The position numbers and the translations under genes are program-made. Below are positions 17,997 through 26,581 of a stretch of 64,000 nt of DNA, piece by piece. Location: positions 2,582,501 to 2,646,500 of the forward strand of contig NZ_CP015027.1 in the NCBI RefSeq assembly GCF_002077155.1, given 5' to 3'. The stretch is from Sporosarcina sp. P33 (GTDB lineage: Bacteria > Bacillota > Bacilli > Bacillales_A > Planococcaceae). Numbering within the stretch: the stretch's first letter is position 1; each line of letters opens with the position of its first letter. The notes under the pieces were generated by a model that ran no database searches, was not told the origin of the DNA, and saw only the letters and a program-made list of their open reading frames with translations.

Positions 17997-18497
17997 TTAA
18001 TACACCTCCACTGTGCCGAACATCAAATGGTGACCGATGCCGCAATATTCATTACAGACTACTGTAAATTCGCCGCTGTTTTTCATGACGGCTTCAAAGC
18101 GGCTAATATGTCCGGGTTCCACCATCATATTGACATTTGTGCCTGCCACTTGGAATCCGTGGACGACATCTTTACTTGTAATTTGGAAAAGAACTGTGGA
18201 ACCTTTAGGCACACGAATCGTCTTAGTAGCGGTTCCGTCATCTTCTTTACCAAAATCGTAGTTAAATGCCGACGCAACCATATTGACAACATACTTTCCG
18301 TCAGCAACTTCTGTCAGACCGAGATTCTCAGGCTGGAATGATTCGTTTGCTTCGACGTTCTGCGGATCGATTGTTTCAATGTGACTTTGCGGATGTGTTC
18401 CTTTCCAGAACGCTGCAAAGCCGATAATCAGTAAGAATAAAACCAATGAACCTAATCCGAACACTAGCCAAACTTTTTCGTATTTATGCAAATGCAT
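17997..18497 (-). CDS. ba3-type cytochrome c oxidase subunit II
   Basis: A 166-residue protein with one N-terminal membrane segment (about 10-32) and an external cupredoxin domain. The CuA motif CNEYCGIGHHLM near the C-terminus gives both bridging cysteines, the His and Met ligands; an upstream His lies in KDVVHGFQV. ATG at 18497 follows AAAGGAGG by seven bases; the longer in-frame GTG-type extension upstream lacks a site and would cover it. Middle gene of a subunit IIa-II-I operon. Confidence 0.95.
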   Translation of the reverse strand: MHLHKYEKVWLVFGLGSLVLFLLIIGFAAFWKGTHPQSHIETIDPQNVEANESFQPENLGLTEVADGKYVVNMVASAFNYDFGKEDDGTATKTIRVPKGSTVLFQITSKDVVHGFQVAGTNVNMMVEPGHISRFEAVMKNSGEFTVVCNEYCGIGHHLMFGTVEVY

Positions 18498-18523
18498 AGT
18501 ATTTCCTCCTTTAATGCTGTTCA

Positions 18524-18664
18524 TTATCTAGATATGAATAATCCGTAAGCGCCGAACCACATGATAAGAATAACGATACCAACAATCATTACCATGATTA
18601 ATGTACCTTTTAGATTCGCTTCTTCTTTTGGCTGGTTTTTAGAAGACACCTGTTTCTTGCTCAA
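18524..18664 (-). CDS. Cytochrome c oxidase subunit IIa
   Basis: A 46-residue protein that starts at TTG (18664) seven bases after AAGGAGGT. It begins MSKKQVSSKNQPKEE and has one membrane helix, LIMVMIVGIVILIMWFGAY, and ends LFISR. That is the size and shape of subunit IIa of ba3 oxidases, which supplies the helix missing from their short subunit II. The gene is first in the operon, 26 bases before subunit II. It is easily missed because of its length and TTG start. Confidence 0.85.
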   Translation of the reverse strand: MSKKQVSSKNQPKEEANLKGTLIMVMIVGIVILIMWFGAYGLFISR

Positions 18665-19005
18665 CACGGCCACCTCCTTCTCTGAATGTAATTCGTACTC
18701 TCATCATAATCCTGGAGGAGGAATAAAGAATTAGGGAAATCCCTATGAATGGACATTTATGAGGAATGTTCACAATATGTTCAACCACTTAACATGCTTT
18801 TGACATACACATTTATGCGCATTTGTGATTCATAACAGGCAGAACGTACTATCTGGAAAATCCATCAATTATGCAGTGAAAATAAATGTGTAGCAGTAAT
18901 TAATAGAGGGTAGAATTTAATAGAAAAGTGCGGGCTGATTCTTGACCGTACGTCAGTTTGAAATTACAATATAATAAGGTAAAACCTAGGAAGACGGTGT
19001 ATGAA
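18665..19005. other. Intergenic region between divergent oxidase operon and nagB
   Basis: Holds the start regions of both transcripts. A TTGACA occurs near 18801 on plus without a convincing -10 at 17 bases. No gene or known regulatory site is clear. Confidence 0.4.
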
Positions 19006-19710
19006 ATGGAAAACATTAAATGGATTACAGTGAAAAACCCTGAAGAGGGAGCAAAAGAAGTTTTCAACCTGATTTCCGAAGAACTTCAACATGATAGATT
19101 GCACGTGCTGGGACTGGCAACAGGAAGCACGATGATCCCGGTTTATGACGAATGGACAAACTCGCAGCTGGACTTTTCTAATGTTACAGCATTCAATTTA
19201 GACGAATATGTCGGATTAGGTGCAGACAATCCTAATAGCTATGCATACTTTATGAAACAGCATTTATTCAGCAAAAAACCGTTCAAAGCGACATATATTC
19301 CAAATGGCATGGCGGAAGACTTAGATGAAGAGTGCAAAGAGTACGAGCGGAAGCTGAACTCCAACCCGCTGGATATTCAGCTGCTTGGAGTAGGAGAGAA
19401 TGGCCATATTGCATTCAACGAACCCGGAACGTCATTTGATTCTGTCACACATGTTGCAAAACTCACAGAATCCACGCTGGATGTTAACAGTCAGTACTTC
19501 GAAAATGATGATAAAATTCCGAACATCGCGTTAACGATGGGAATCTCATCCATTACCAATGCAAAGAAACTGATTATGGTTGCGTTCGGAGAGAAAAAGC
19601 GCGCAGCAATGGAAAAGTTAAAGTCTGGTGAAGTGACAGCAGACTGGCCAATCACTAAACTATTGCGTCACGATGACGTCGTAGTCATCACTGATTTACA
19701 GATTGACTGA
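19006..19710 (+). CDS. nagB: Glucosamine-6-phosphate deaminase
   Basis: A 234-residue enzyme that converts glucosamine-6-phosphate to fructose-6-phosphate and ammonia. Visible motifs are LGLATGSTMIPVY (phosphate loop), NLDEYVG with the base Asp, GVGENGHIAFNEPG with the catalytic Asp/His region replaced by the family's Glu-Asn-Gly-His, and a C-terminal SGEVTADWP. The ATG at 19006 matches the family N-terminus, though its AGGAAG site is 12 bases away; starts further upstream are weaker. No nagA, nagP or NagR gene is adjacent, so this is an isolated amino-sugar gene. Confidence 0.93.
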   Translation: MENIKWITVKNPEEGAKEVFNLISEELQHDRLHVLGLATGSTMIPVYDEWTNSQLDFSNVTAFNLDEYVGLGADNPNSYAYFMKQHLFSKKPFKATYIPNGMAEDLDEECKEYERKLNSNPLDIQLLGVGENGHIAFNEPGTSFDSVTHVAKLTESTLDVNSQYFENDDKIPNIALTMGISSITNAKKLIMVAFGEKKRAAMEKLKSGEVTADWPITKLLRHDDVVVITDLQID

Positions 19711-19727
19711 AATATTGCAGTAACTAA

Positions 19728-19776
19728 TAAAAGGGCTGTTGCAGAAGCGGTAACGACTTCTGCAGCAGCCCTTTTT
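19728..19776 (+). terminator. Terminator after nagB
   Basis: GGGCTGTTGCAGAAG pairs with CTTCTGCAGCAGCCC around a 9-base loop, then TTTTT. Confidence 0.88.
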
Positions 19777-19885
19777 GCGTTGTTTCATATGTTGACGTCA
19801 TAAAATAACATAACCAGAATGTATTTGTTAAAAACAGCCATAATTATTTCAAAAGTAACAAAGTATACGCACATTGAAACAACCT

Positions 19886-19902
19886 TGTTACATTACTGTA
19901 AT
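19886..19902 (+). promoter_or_regulatory. WalR-type box upstream of the small NlpC/P60 gene
   Basis: TGTTAC-ATTAC-TGTAAT is a perfect match to TGTWAH-N5-TGTWAH. It lies about 93-109 bases before the start codon. The WalRK system controls essential wall hydrolases in Bacillales, which fits the downstream gene. Confidence 0.7.
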
Positions 19903-19994
19903 AAAAATGAGGATTTGAAAATGCTAATGTTAATACAACATAAACAGCCAGACTAGTAAACAGGCAAAAATACATACTATTATTGGAGGAACTT

Positions 19995-20453
19995 ATGAAT
20001 CTATTGCAAAAAGTACTATCAGTTATTGCGTTATCTGCTGTATTAATTGTCGCGCCTTTTACGGGACAAGCTGAAGCGGCAGGAAAAACTACTAATATTA
20101 CCAAAACGGCAACAAGTCTTACAGGAATCAAATACCGTTACGGCGGAACAACTAGAGCAGGTTTTGATTGCTCAGGTTATGTCGGCTATGTATTTAAACA
20201 AAACGGATTAAAGGTAGCAAGAACGTCCAAAGCTATGTATGCATCAGGACGTGCTGTAAAGAAGTCAAATCTTCGCAACGGCGATCTGGTATTCTTTAAT
20301 ACAACCGGCCGCGGGGTGTCCCATGTAGGGATCTATGTAGGCAACGGCAAATTCGCGCATGCGTCCACATCTAAAGGTGTGCGTGTAGACAGAGTAAATG
20401 ATGTATATTGGGGCAAGCGTTATATCGGTGCTAAGCGTGTGGCAGGTATTTAA
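19995..20453 (+). CDS. Small secreted NlpC/P60 endopeptidase
   Basis: A 152-residue protein: signal peptide about 1-29 (cut after QAEAA) and a bare NlpC/P60 domain with Cys59 (FDCSGY), His110 (VSHVGIY) and His122 (FAHAS). No LysM, SLH or SH3 wall-binding part is present, so it is probably released or held by charge. The domain is very like that of the SLH hydrolase at 8986-9897, including RGVSHVGIY and KRYIGAKRVA-type ends, so the two are paralogues. The ATG at 19995 has GGAGGA five bases ahead. A WalR-type box lies upstream. Confidence 0.92.
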   Translation: MNLLQKVLSVIALSAVLIVAPFTGQAEAAGKTTNITKTATSLTGIKYRYGGTTRAGFDCSGYVGYVFKQNGLKVARTSKAMYASGRAVKKSNLRNGDLVFFNTTGRGVSHVGIYVGNGKFAHASTSKGVRVDRVNDVYWGKRYIGAKRVAGI

Positions 20454-20460
20454 ATAGTGG

Positions 20461-20491
20461 ACGGTCTTCCATTACGGGAGACCGTTTTTTT
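20461..20491 (+). terminator. Terminator of the small NlpC/P60 gene
   Basis: ACGGTCTTCC pairs with GGGAGACCGT around a short loop, followed by seven T. Confidence 0.85.
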
Positions 20492-20493
20492 AT

Positions 20494-20535
20494 GTAAAAA
20501 AACCGGATGCGAGAGAACTTATCTCGTATCCGGTG
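20494..20535 (-). terminator. Terminator of the secA2-slaP operon
   Basis: CCGGATGCGAGA pairs with TCTCGTATCCGG; on minus it is followed by a T run (plus AAAAAA at about 20496-20501). Confidence 0.8.
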
Positions 20536-20539
20536 CATG

Positions 20540-21448
20540 TTAATTAGTTGCGTCTTGAGGAACGCGGATGGTCCAGCGGGAGAAATCCGGTTCTGCTTTG
20601 ACAATCAGTTCCTTCGGATAAATGAATGTCCAAGGAGTGGTGCTGTTTGCTTTTACCGAAAGTGGCGGTTTCAGGTCAAATGTTCCCCGTGCCACCAGTT
20701 CTCCGGTCGCATCGATCAGTTCAAGCGGCAGCTTTTCAATATTGATCTGCTTGGAGTGGCCGTTGCGGACGAAGACCGATGCGGCAATATTGCCGTCATC
20801 TTGCTTCTGTATTTGGAAACCGGCGATATTTACTTCGCGGGGCTTCAATTTTGGAAGACCTTCAACGATGTCAGCCAGCGCTTCTTTTTGTTCAGCAGGA
20901 AGCTGCTCTTCCCAGGAAGGGGCAAGTTCCAATTGGTGCGGCATCATGGAGTGTACGTTGAATGCCAGCTTCCAGTTTTCAGCGGGAATTTCTTCAGCCA
21001 GCTGGTCTTTCTTTTCAAAAACGAATACCCACGGACGTGCACTGCGCGCAGGAATTTCACCCAATTCATTCAGGTCGAATTCCGCGGAAGCCGCTGTGTT
21101 GCCTTCTGCGTCCAATAATAGAAGTTCAATTGTTCCTACAGTGATGGCTTGGTCAAGTGAAGAACGGAAAAATGATTTTACTAGCCAGCTGTCATTTGCA
21201 GGTTCGAAATCGATGTCGATACCAGATAAAGAGATTTGATTTGGCTTTAATGGCTCCAGTTCATTTGCAAGAAAACGGAAAACATATTCCTGTTCCTGCG
21301 TCAGGTTCCATTGCTCATGAAGTGATAATTCAGTCTCGATATCTTCATCGCCTGAACCTGCCTGGCCGTTCTCTAAGATTTCTTCGGATTCTACTGTACT
21401 TTCCAATCCGGTTTTTTCAGTCTTTTTGAATAAGTTGAAGAGTTTCAT
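20540..21448 (-). CDS. slaP: Accessory Sec system S-layer assembly protein
   Basis: A 302-residue cytoplasmic protein with no signal peptide or membrane segment. It has an acidic N-terminal stretch (about 20-45) and two related beta-rich halves: the segments SLSGIDIDFEPAND and NIAGFQIQKQDD, each later followed by a RPWVFVF or TPWTFIY strand, look like an internal duplication. This is the pattern I recall for SlaP, the partner of SecA2 in B. anthracis needed for export of S-layer proteins. The start overlaps the secA2 stop by four bases (ATGA), so the pair is coupled. The nearby SLH proteins are plausible clients. Confidence 0.85.
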   Translation of the reverse strand: MKLFNLFKKTEKTGLESTVESEEILENGQAGSGDEDIETELSLHEQWNLTQEQEYVFRFLANELEPLKPNQISLSGIDIDFEPANDSWLVKSFFRSSLDQAITVGTIELLLLDAEGNTAASAEFDLNELGEIPARSARPWVFVFEKKDQLAEEIPAENWKLAFNVHSMMPHQLELAPSWEEQLPAEQKEALADIVEGLPKLKPREVNIAGFQIQKQDDGNIAASVFVRNGHSKQINIEKLPLELIDATGELVARGTFDLKPPLSVKANSTTPWTFIYPKELIVKAEPDFSRWTIRVPQDATN

Positions 21449-23808
21449 TGGGAAACCTCCTGTTGTGTATTGAGTTGCTTCATGAATGCGATAATTTCGG
21501 ACGCAATATCCCTGCGCAGACGCTGATAGTGCTTAGCAAATAACTGCAAGCCTTCGCGCTGGTAAATACGCATTGGATCTTCCTGTCCGTATGAACGCAA
21601 TCCAATTCCTTCTTTTAAGCGGGTCATAACTTCCAAATGCTTGACCCACATCGTGTCGATATAGCTCAACATGACCTGCGGCAGCAGCTGACTTACTTGT
21701 TCATTATCAGTGAATGTGTCGATAAATGCAAACAACTCTGCGATGCTTTCATCATACTCTTTCATGATATCTGCTGTTCTATCTAATGAACGCGGCAATT
21801 CTACCGGCGTCAGCAGCAAGGCGTTCATCGTGCGCTCAATTCGTTCAAAATCCCAGTTGTCTGCGATTTCATTATCCGGACAGCTGTCCAGTACAACGAA
21901 TTCGACGGTTTCTGACAGCATGGTCTTCAGTTTGCCGAAAATATCCTTGCCTTCCAGCACGCGGTCGCGCAATGAATAGATTACTTCACGCTGGTCATTG
22001 ATGACATCATCAAGCTTCAGATTGTATTCACGCATAGAGAAATGTGCGCCTTCCACAATGCGCTGGGTGCGTTCCGTCAGCTCATGCACATCGGTATTCA
22101 AGACTCTGCCGGTTTCATCCGTTTTGACTTTCGTCAGGAACTTCTCCAGCTCTTCAGGGGAGAAACGGATATACATTTCATCTTCCAAAGAAAGATAGAA
22201 TTGACTTTCTCCGTGATCACCCTGACGACCAGAGCGGCCGCGCAGCTGATTATCGACACGCCGGCTCTCATGCTTTTCCGTTCCCAGTACGAATAAACCG
22301 CCGTTTTCCTCGACGCCTTCACCGAGTACGATGTCGGTTCCGCGTCCCGCCATGTTGGTGGCGACAGTAATATTGCCTGCCTGTCCCGCATCGGCAATCA
22401 ATGAAACTTCCTGCTCGACACTTTTCGCATTCAACAGGTGGAAGCTCAATCCTTCATCACGCAAGTATTTGGCGACGGCTTCGGATTGGAGAATGGAAGT
22501 AGTTCCGACAAGTACAGGCTGTCCTTTGGCGTGACGAGCCGCCACTTCTTTGGCAACTGCTCTGTATTTCTCATCCGTCGTTTTATATACGAAGTCCGGT
22601 GCATCGATTCGTGCACGCGGGCGGTTCGTAGGAATTTGAAGTACTTCCATATTATAAACTTCACGGAATTCCTTATCCTGTGTCATCGCCGTGCCTGTCA
22701 TTCCGCAAAGTTTTGGATACATGCGGAAATAGTTTTGGATCGTAATTTGTGCCTGGGCTTTATTTTCATCCGTAATCTCGACGCCTTCTTTTGCCTCGAT
22801 GGCCTGATGAAGACCATCTGATAAAGTCCGGCCTTCCATAATCCGGCCGGTGAACATATCGACCAGTTCTATTTTTCCGTCCCGCACGATATAATCCACA
22901 TCACGCTTGAAGATGACGAATGCACGGACTGCCTGGATGACGTAATGATACAGCGTCTGGTGATCCAGATCATACAAGTTGCCGATGCCGAATGCTTTCT
23001 CGACTTTTTCGATTCCTTGTTCGGTGAGGGAAGTCGCTTTAGTTGCATCATCAAAGTCGAAGTCTTCGTTCACTTTAAAACGTTTGGCAAGACGGGCTGC
23101 GATATGGTGAAGATCTGCATCCGCCTGCATTTTACCCGCTACAATCAACGGTGTTTTTGCTTCATCGATCAGCACGCTGTCAACTTCATCAATAATGGCG
23201 AAATGGTAGGGACGCTGCACTTTCTGTGAAGGGTGCTGCACCATATTATCGCGCAAGTAGTCAAATCCGAATTCCGTTCCGACACCGTACGTAATATCTG
23301 CTTCGTATGCCGCCTGCTTCGCCGGACCTTGCATCATCGGCACGTTTAATCCGACAGTCAATCCTAAGAAGCGGTGAATTTGACCGATTTGTTCAAAGTC
23401 ACGTTTCGCCAGATAGTCATTGACTGTGATGACGTGTACGCCTTTTCCTTCCAGTGCGCGGACATAAGAGGGGAGAGACGCTACCAGAGTTTTCCCTTCA
23501 CCAGTCGGCATTTCGGCAATGTTTCCTTCGGTCAGCACGGCTCCGCCGATCAGCTGGACATCAAAATGACGCATCCCGAGAACCCGTTTAGACGCTTCGC
23601 GTACGACGGCGAATGCATCCGGCAAGATCTTCTCAATGGTTGCGCCTTCTTCTAATTGTTCTTTGAAATGATTCGTCATTCCTGACAAATCATCATCGGA
23701 CATGGCAATATATTTGGGTTCGAGTGAATTGATCTGCTCCACAATTTTGCGGTATTTGCGCAGCTGGCGTTCACTCGTTCCAGTTTTACGTTTAAAGATT
23801 TTCAACAT
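21445..23808 (-). CDS. secA2: Accessory Sec system translocase ATPase SecA2
   Basis: A 787-residue SecA-like motor. Walker A is GEGKT at 103-107, Walker B/DEAD-type motif DEVD at 207-210, followed by LIDEAKTPL; the second RecA-like domain has VATNMAGRGTDIVLG and RQLRGRSGRQGD-type residues. The C-terminal zinc finger and SecB-binding tail of housekeeping SecA are missing; the protein ends at NTQQEVSQ. That and the coupled slaP gene mark it as SecA2 of the S-layer type. It should drive export of a subset of proteins through SecYEG. First gene of a two-gene operon divergent from tagO. Confidence 0.95.
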   Translation of the reverse strand: MLKIFKRKTGTSERQLRKYRKIVEQINSLEPKYIAMSDDDLSGMTNHFKEQLEEGATIEKILPDAFAVVREASKRVLGMRHFDVQLIGGAVLTEGNIAEMPTGEGKTLVASLPSYVRALEGKGVHVITVNDYLAKRDFEQIGQIHRFLGLTVGLNVPMMQGPAKQAAYEADITYGVGTEFGFDYLRDNMVQHPSQKVQRPYHFAIIDEVDSVLIDEAKTPLIVAGKMQADADLHHIAARLAKRFKVNEDFDFDDATKATSLTEQGIEKVEKAFGIGNLYDLDHQTLYHYVIQAVRAFVIFKRDVDYIVRDGKIELVDMFTGRIMEGRTLSDGLHQAIEAKEGVEITDENKAQAQITIQNYFRMYPKLCGMTGTAMTQDKEFREVYNMEVLQIPTNRPRARIDAPDFVYKTTDEKYRAVAKEVAARHAKGQPVLVGTTSILQSEAVAKYLRDEGLSFHLLNAKSVEQEVSLIADAGQAGNITVATNMAGRGTDIVLGEGVEENGGLFVLGTEKHESRRVDNQLRGRSGRQGDHGESQFYLSLEDEMYIRFSPEELEKFLTKVKTDETGRVLNTDVHELTERTQRIVEGAHFSMREYNLKLDDVINDQREVIYSLRDRVLEGKDIFGKLKTMLSETVEFVVLDSCPDNEIADNWDFERIERTMNALLLTPVELPRSLDRTADIMKEYDESIAELFAFIDTFTDNEQVSQLLPQVMLSYIDTMWVKHLEVMTRLKEGIGLRSYGQEDPMRIYQREGLQLFAKHYQRLRRDIASEIIAFMKQLNTQQEVSQ

Positions 23809-24046
23809 GAGTTAGACGCTCCTTTATAAATCTCCGTCTATAATGAGAGATTCCTATTCATTTTACCAAAAAGCCCGGCAAAAGACTATCTATATCTGGA
23901 AGGGAAGAAGAATAGACTTGCTCTGCCGCAACTTTGTGCAAAATGCTTAAAACCTCTTGATAACAGTGTTTTTTGATGTTTGTATGCAAGCAAGTAAGGG
24001 AATGATTAAGTAATGCGTACTAAATAATGAAATCTATCAGCAACCA

Positions 24047-24055
24047 TGTTATACT
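24047..24055 (+). promoter_or_regulatory. Extended -10 promoter for tagO
   Basis: TGTTATACT (TG 24047-24048, TATACT 24050-24055). No good -35 is visible at the expected distance. It lies about 42 bases before the start codon. Confidence 0.5.
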
Positions 24056-24096
24056 ATGAGGTGATATGTACTTAATGCTAATTGGGGAGGAAAGAC

Positions 24097-25140
24097 ATGT
24101 TATTCATTGCAATGTCTGTAGCTTTTATCGCTGCAATCATACTAACACCGCTTGTCATCAAACTCGCGTATCGGATCGGTGCGGTTGACCGTCCCAATTA
24201 TCGGAAAGTTCACGCGAGAATCATGCCTCGAATCGGCGGACTCGCAATTTTTGGTGCGTTTATTATTGGATATGCTATTTTGTTGCCAAAAGACGAGCAC
24301 GCAGTCGGTATCCTGGTCGGTGCGGTACTGATCGTCATGATTGGCTTCTTAGACGATATGTTAGAAATTACAGCGAAAGCAAAAGCTTCAGGCCAGCTCG
24401 TTGCTGCATTGGTCGTTGTCCTGTGGGGCGGACTGCAAATTGAGTTCATCAATTTACCGTTTCTCGGCCAACTGGACTTCGGATATTTCAGTATTCCAAT
24501 CACAATTATCTGGATCATCGGAATCACAAACGCCATCAACTTGATTGATGGGCTGGATGGTCTGGCTGCGGGTGTTTCCACTATTGCTTTGATCGCCATT
24601 ACCGTAATGGCTGCATTAATGGGAGATATCTTCGTTGCCGCAACAGCTTCTATATTGGCAGCAAGTTCGCTTGGATTCTTAGTGTTCAACTTCCATCCGG
24701 CGAAAATTTTTATGGGCGATACCGGTTCGCTTTTCCTCGGATTTATGATTTCCGTGCTGGCATTGCTCGGTTTTAAGAACGTAGCGGTTGTATCATTAGT
24801 TATCCCGATTATCATGCTGGGTGTACCGATTTCAGATACATTCTTTGCGATCGTCAGACGCGTCCGCATGAAACAGTCGATTACAGCGGCAGATAAGTCG
24901 CATTTGCATCACTGTTTGCTGCGCGTAGGGTTTTCGCATAGACAAGCCGTGCTGACTATTTACGGTATTGCGATCTTGTTTGGCGCAGCGGCCGTTTTGT
25001 TCTCACAGGCAACGGTTTGGGGCGCATTGCTTCTCATCTTCGTCATGCTGATTGTCATCGAATTGTTCGTTGAGCTAATCGGTTTGGCAGGCGCGAATTA
25101 TCGTCCGCTGTTAAATTTAGTGCGCATGATTGGCAAGTAA
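24097..25140 (+). CDS. tagO: Undecaprenyl-phosphate GlcNAc-1-phosphate transferase
   Basis: A 347-residue membrane enzyme with about 11 hydrophobic segments. It transfers GlcNAc-1-phosphate to undecaprenyl phosphate, the first step of wall teichoic acid and related polymer synthesis. Visible family motifs: RKVHARIMPRIGGLAIF near the start, GFLDDMLE (Mg-binding DD), NLIDGLDGLAAG, FMGDTGSLFLG and DKSHLHHCLL. The ATG at 24097 follows GGAGGAA by five bases; the preceding in-frame TTG would overlap the ribosome binding site. It sits next to an LCP gene and yvyE, the B. subtilis order. Confidence 0.93.
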   Translation: MLFIAMSVAFIAAIILTPLVIKLAYRIGAVDRPNYRKVHARIMPRIGGLAIFGAFIIGYAILLPKDEHAVGILVGAVLIVMIGFLDDMLEITAKAKASGQLVAALVVVLWGGLQIEFINLPFLGQLDFGYFSIPITIIWIIGITNAINLIDGLDGLAAGVSTIALIAITVMAALMGDIFVAATASILAASSLGFLVFNFHPAKIFMGDTGSLFLGFMISVLALLGFKNVAVVSLVIPIIMLGVPISDTFFAIVRRVRMKQSITAADKSHLHHCLLRVGFSHRQAVLTIYGIAILFGAAAVLFSQATVWGALLLIFVMLIVIELFVELIGLAGANYRPLLNLVRMIGK

Positions 25141-25147
25141 GTTAGGA

Positions 25148-25187
25148 AAGTCCTCATCTGCTTTGGAGCGGATGGGGGCTTTTTTTG
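25148..25187 (+). terminator. Terminator after tagO
   Basis: AGTCCTCATCTGC pairs with GCGGATGGGGGCT using wobble pairs, followed by seven T. Confidence 0.8.
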
Positions 25188-25228
25188 ATGTGATGAAGTA
25201 ATGAGAAAAGGGAAGGGGAAGGCACTGT

Positions 25229-25359
25229 CGCACTGCGTTCCAGGCGGACGCGTTCGGGAGGACCCGCGCCGAGCCAACCAGGTCGCCTGTTGGCTCCCTT
25301 TTGGTTGTCTCGCCTGTCGGGCTGATCCTCCCCGAGTCGCCGCCTTCCACTTCGTTGCA
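25229..25359. repeat. Palindromic intergenic element, inverted relative to 63203-63325
   Basis: About 130 bases with imperfect terminal inverted repeats. It contains GGACGCGTTCGGGAGGACC and, at the far end, GATCCTCCCCGAGTCGCCGCC. A second copy in the opposite orientation is at 63203-63325. The GACGC(T/G)TTC ... GAGTCGCC frame is shared with the elements at 56738-57460 and 62920-63089. Confidence 0.75.
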
Positions 25360-25419
25360 CTTTTGTTGGTTTTTTGGAGGGAGAATGGGGTGTATGATTT
25401 GCAGAGATTACGGCGGCTG

Positions 25420-26412
25420 CCGCTCATTAATCCTGTTAAGCGCTCATAGTGGCTGTGTGGGCGCTCTATGCGTCCCCGCGACCGCTCATAGCTTCTTGTT
25501 TTGCGCTCTATTGGGCTTTGCAAGCGCTCATAGTGGACGGTTATCCGCTCATTGGGCTTTGTTTTCATTCACAGTCTTATGTTTGTGGGAGAGTTGTAGA
25601 GTGGCGTGTATGTTTACAAATTCCGGCGCAACCGCTCATTAATTCTGATAAGCGCTCATAGCAGCTTTGTGAGCGCTCTATGCGTCCCCGCGACCGCTCA
25701 TAGCCTTTCGCTTTGCGCTCTATGGGGCTTTGCAAGCGCTCATAGTGGTCGGTTATCCGCTCATTGGGCTTTGTTTTCATTCCCAGTCTTATGTTTGTGG
25801 GAGAGTTGTAGAGTGGCGTGTATGTTTACAAATTCCGGCGCAACCGCTCATTAATTCCGATAAGCGCTCATAGCAGCTTTGTGAGCGCTCTATGCGTCCC
25901 CGCGACCGCTCATAGCTTCTTGTTTTGCGCTCTATTGGGCTTTGCAAGCGCTCATAGTGGACGGTTATCCGCTCATTGGGCTTTTTTTCATTCGCAATCT
26001 AATGTTTGTGGGAGAGTTGTAGAGTGACGGTCACGTGATCTGCAAATTCCGGCGCAACCGCAACCGCTCATTAATTCCGATAAACGCTCATAGCAGCTTT
26101 GTGAGCGCTCTATGCGTCCTCGTGACCGCTCATAGCCTTTCGTTTTGCGCTCTATGGGGCTGTGCAAGCGCTCATAGCGGACGGTTATCCGCTCATTGGG
26201 CTTTGTTTCATTCGCAATCTAATGTTTGTGGGAGAGTTGTAGAGTGGCGTGTATGATTTGCAAATTCCGGCGCAACCGCTCATTAATTCCTATAAGCGCT
26301 CATAGCAGCTGTGTGAGCGCTCTATGTGTGCCGGTGACCGCTCATAGCTTCTTGTTTTGCGCTCTATGGGGCTTTGCAAGCGCTCATAGTGGACGGTTAT
26401 CCGCTCATTGGG
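25420..26412. repeat. Five tandem 212-bp cassettes, each with seven 21-bp CGCTCATA units
   Basis: Cassettes begin at 25420, 25632, 25844, 26064 and 26276 (spacing 212, 212, 220, 212). Each has seven units of exactly 21 bases that start with a core near (G/C)CGCTCATA or CGCTCTAT, then a variable 11-12 base part; the variable parts are conserved between cassettes. A linker of about 65 bases (containing TGTGGGAGAGTTGTAGAG) joins cassettes. The block fills the space between the convergent tagO and LCP genes. Because 21 is a multiple of three, long frames stay open on both strands with a 7-residue period, but they have no homology I recognise. Confidence 0.9.
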
Positions 26413-26420
26413 CATAGAAT

Positions 26421-26469
26421 AGCCCCAAGCCCCAAGCCTCAAGCCCCAAACCCCAAGCCCCAAGCCCCT
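26421..26469. repeat. Tandem heptamer AGCCCCA with G-quadruplex potential on minus
   Basis: Seven tandem copies of AGCCCCA with two or three changed bases. The minus strand reads GGGGCTT repeated, so it has more than four runs of four G with 3-base loops. It directly follows the last 21-bp cassette. Confidence 0.85.
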
Positions 26470-26537
26470 AGCCACAACCCCAAACCTCCCCCGAAAACCA
26501 GTTCAACATCCCCGCGGCCTGCACAATAAATCCGCAA

Positions 26538-26572
26538 TAAAAAAACGATGAAACCCGGTGAGGTTCCATCGC
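26538..26572 (-). terminator. Terminator of the LCP gene
   Basis: On minus CGATGGAACCT pairs with GGTTTCATCG, followed by seven T. Confidence 0.82.
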
Positions 26573-26581
26573 TGACTATTT

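Noticed and set aside
20507-21239. Frames of about 200 codons on plus opposite slaP
   Set aside because: slaP is a clear gene with coupling to secA2; the plus frames are shadows without a start signal.
25420-26412. Possible CRISPR array
   Set aside because: Core repeats are about 10 bases and spacers 11 bases, far too short; spacers repeat between cassettes, and no cas gene is present.
25098-26475. Several frames of 60-150 codons rich in YER/IER or SAHSG motifs
   Set aside because: They arise because the 21-bp unit is a multiple of three; they occur on both strands, lack good ribosome binding sites and change with the repeat.
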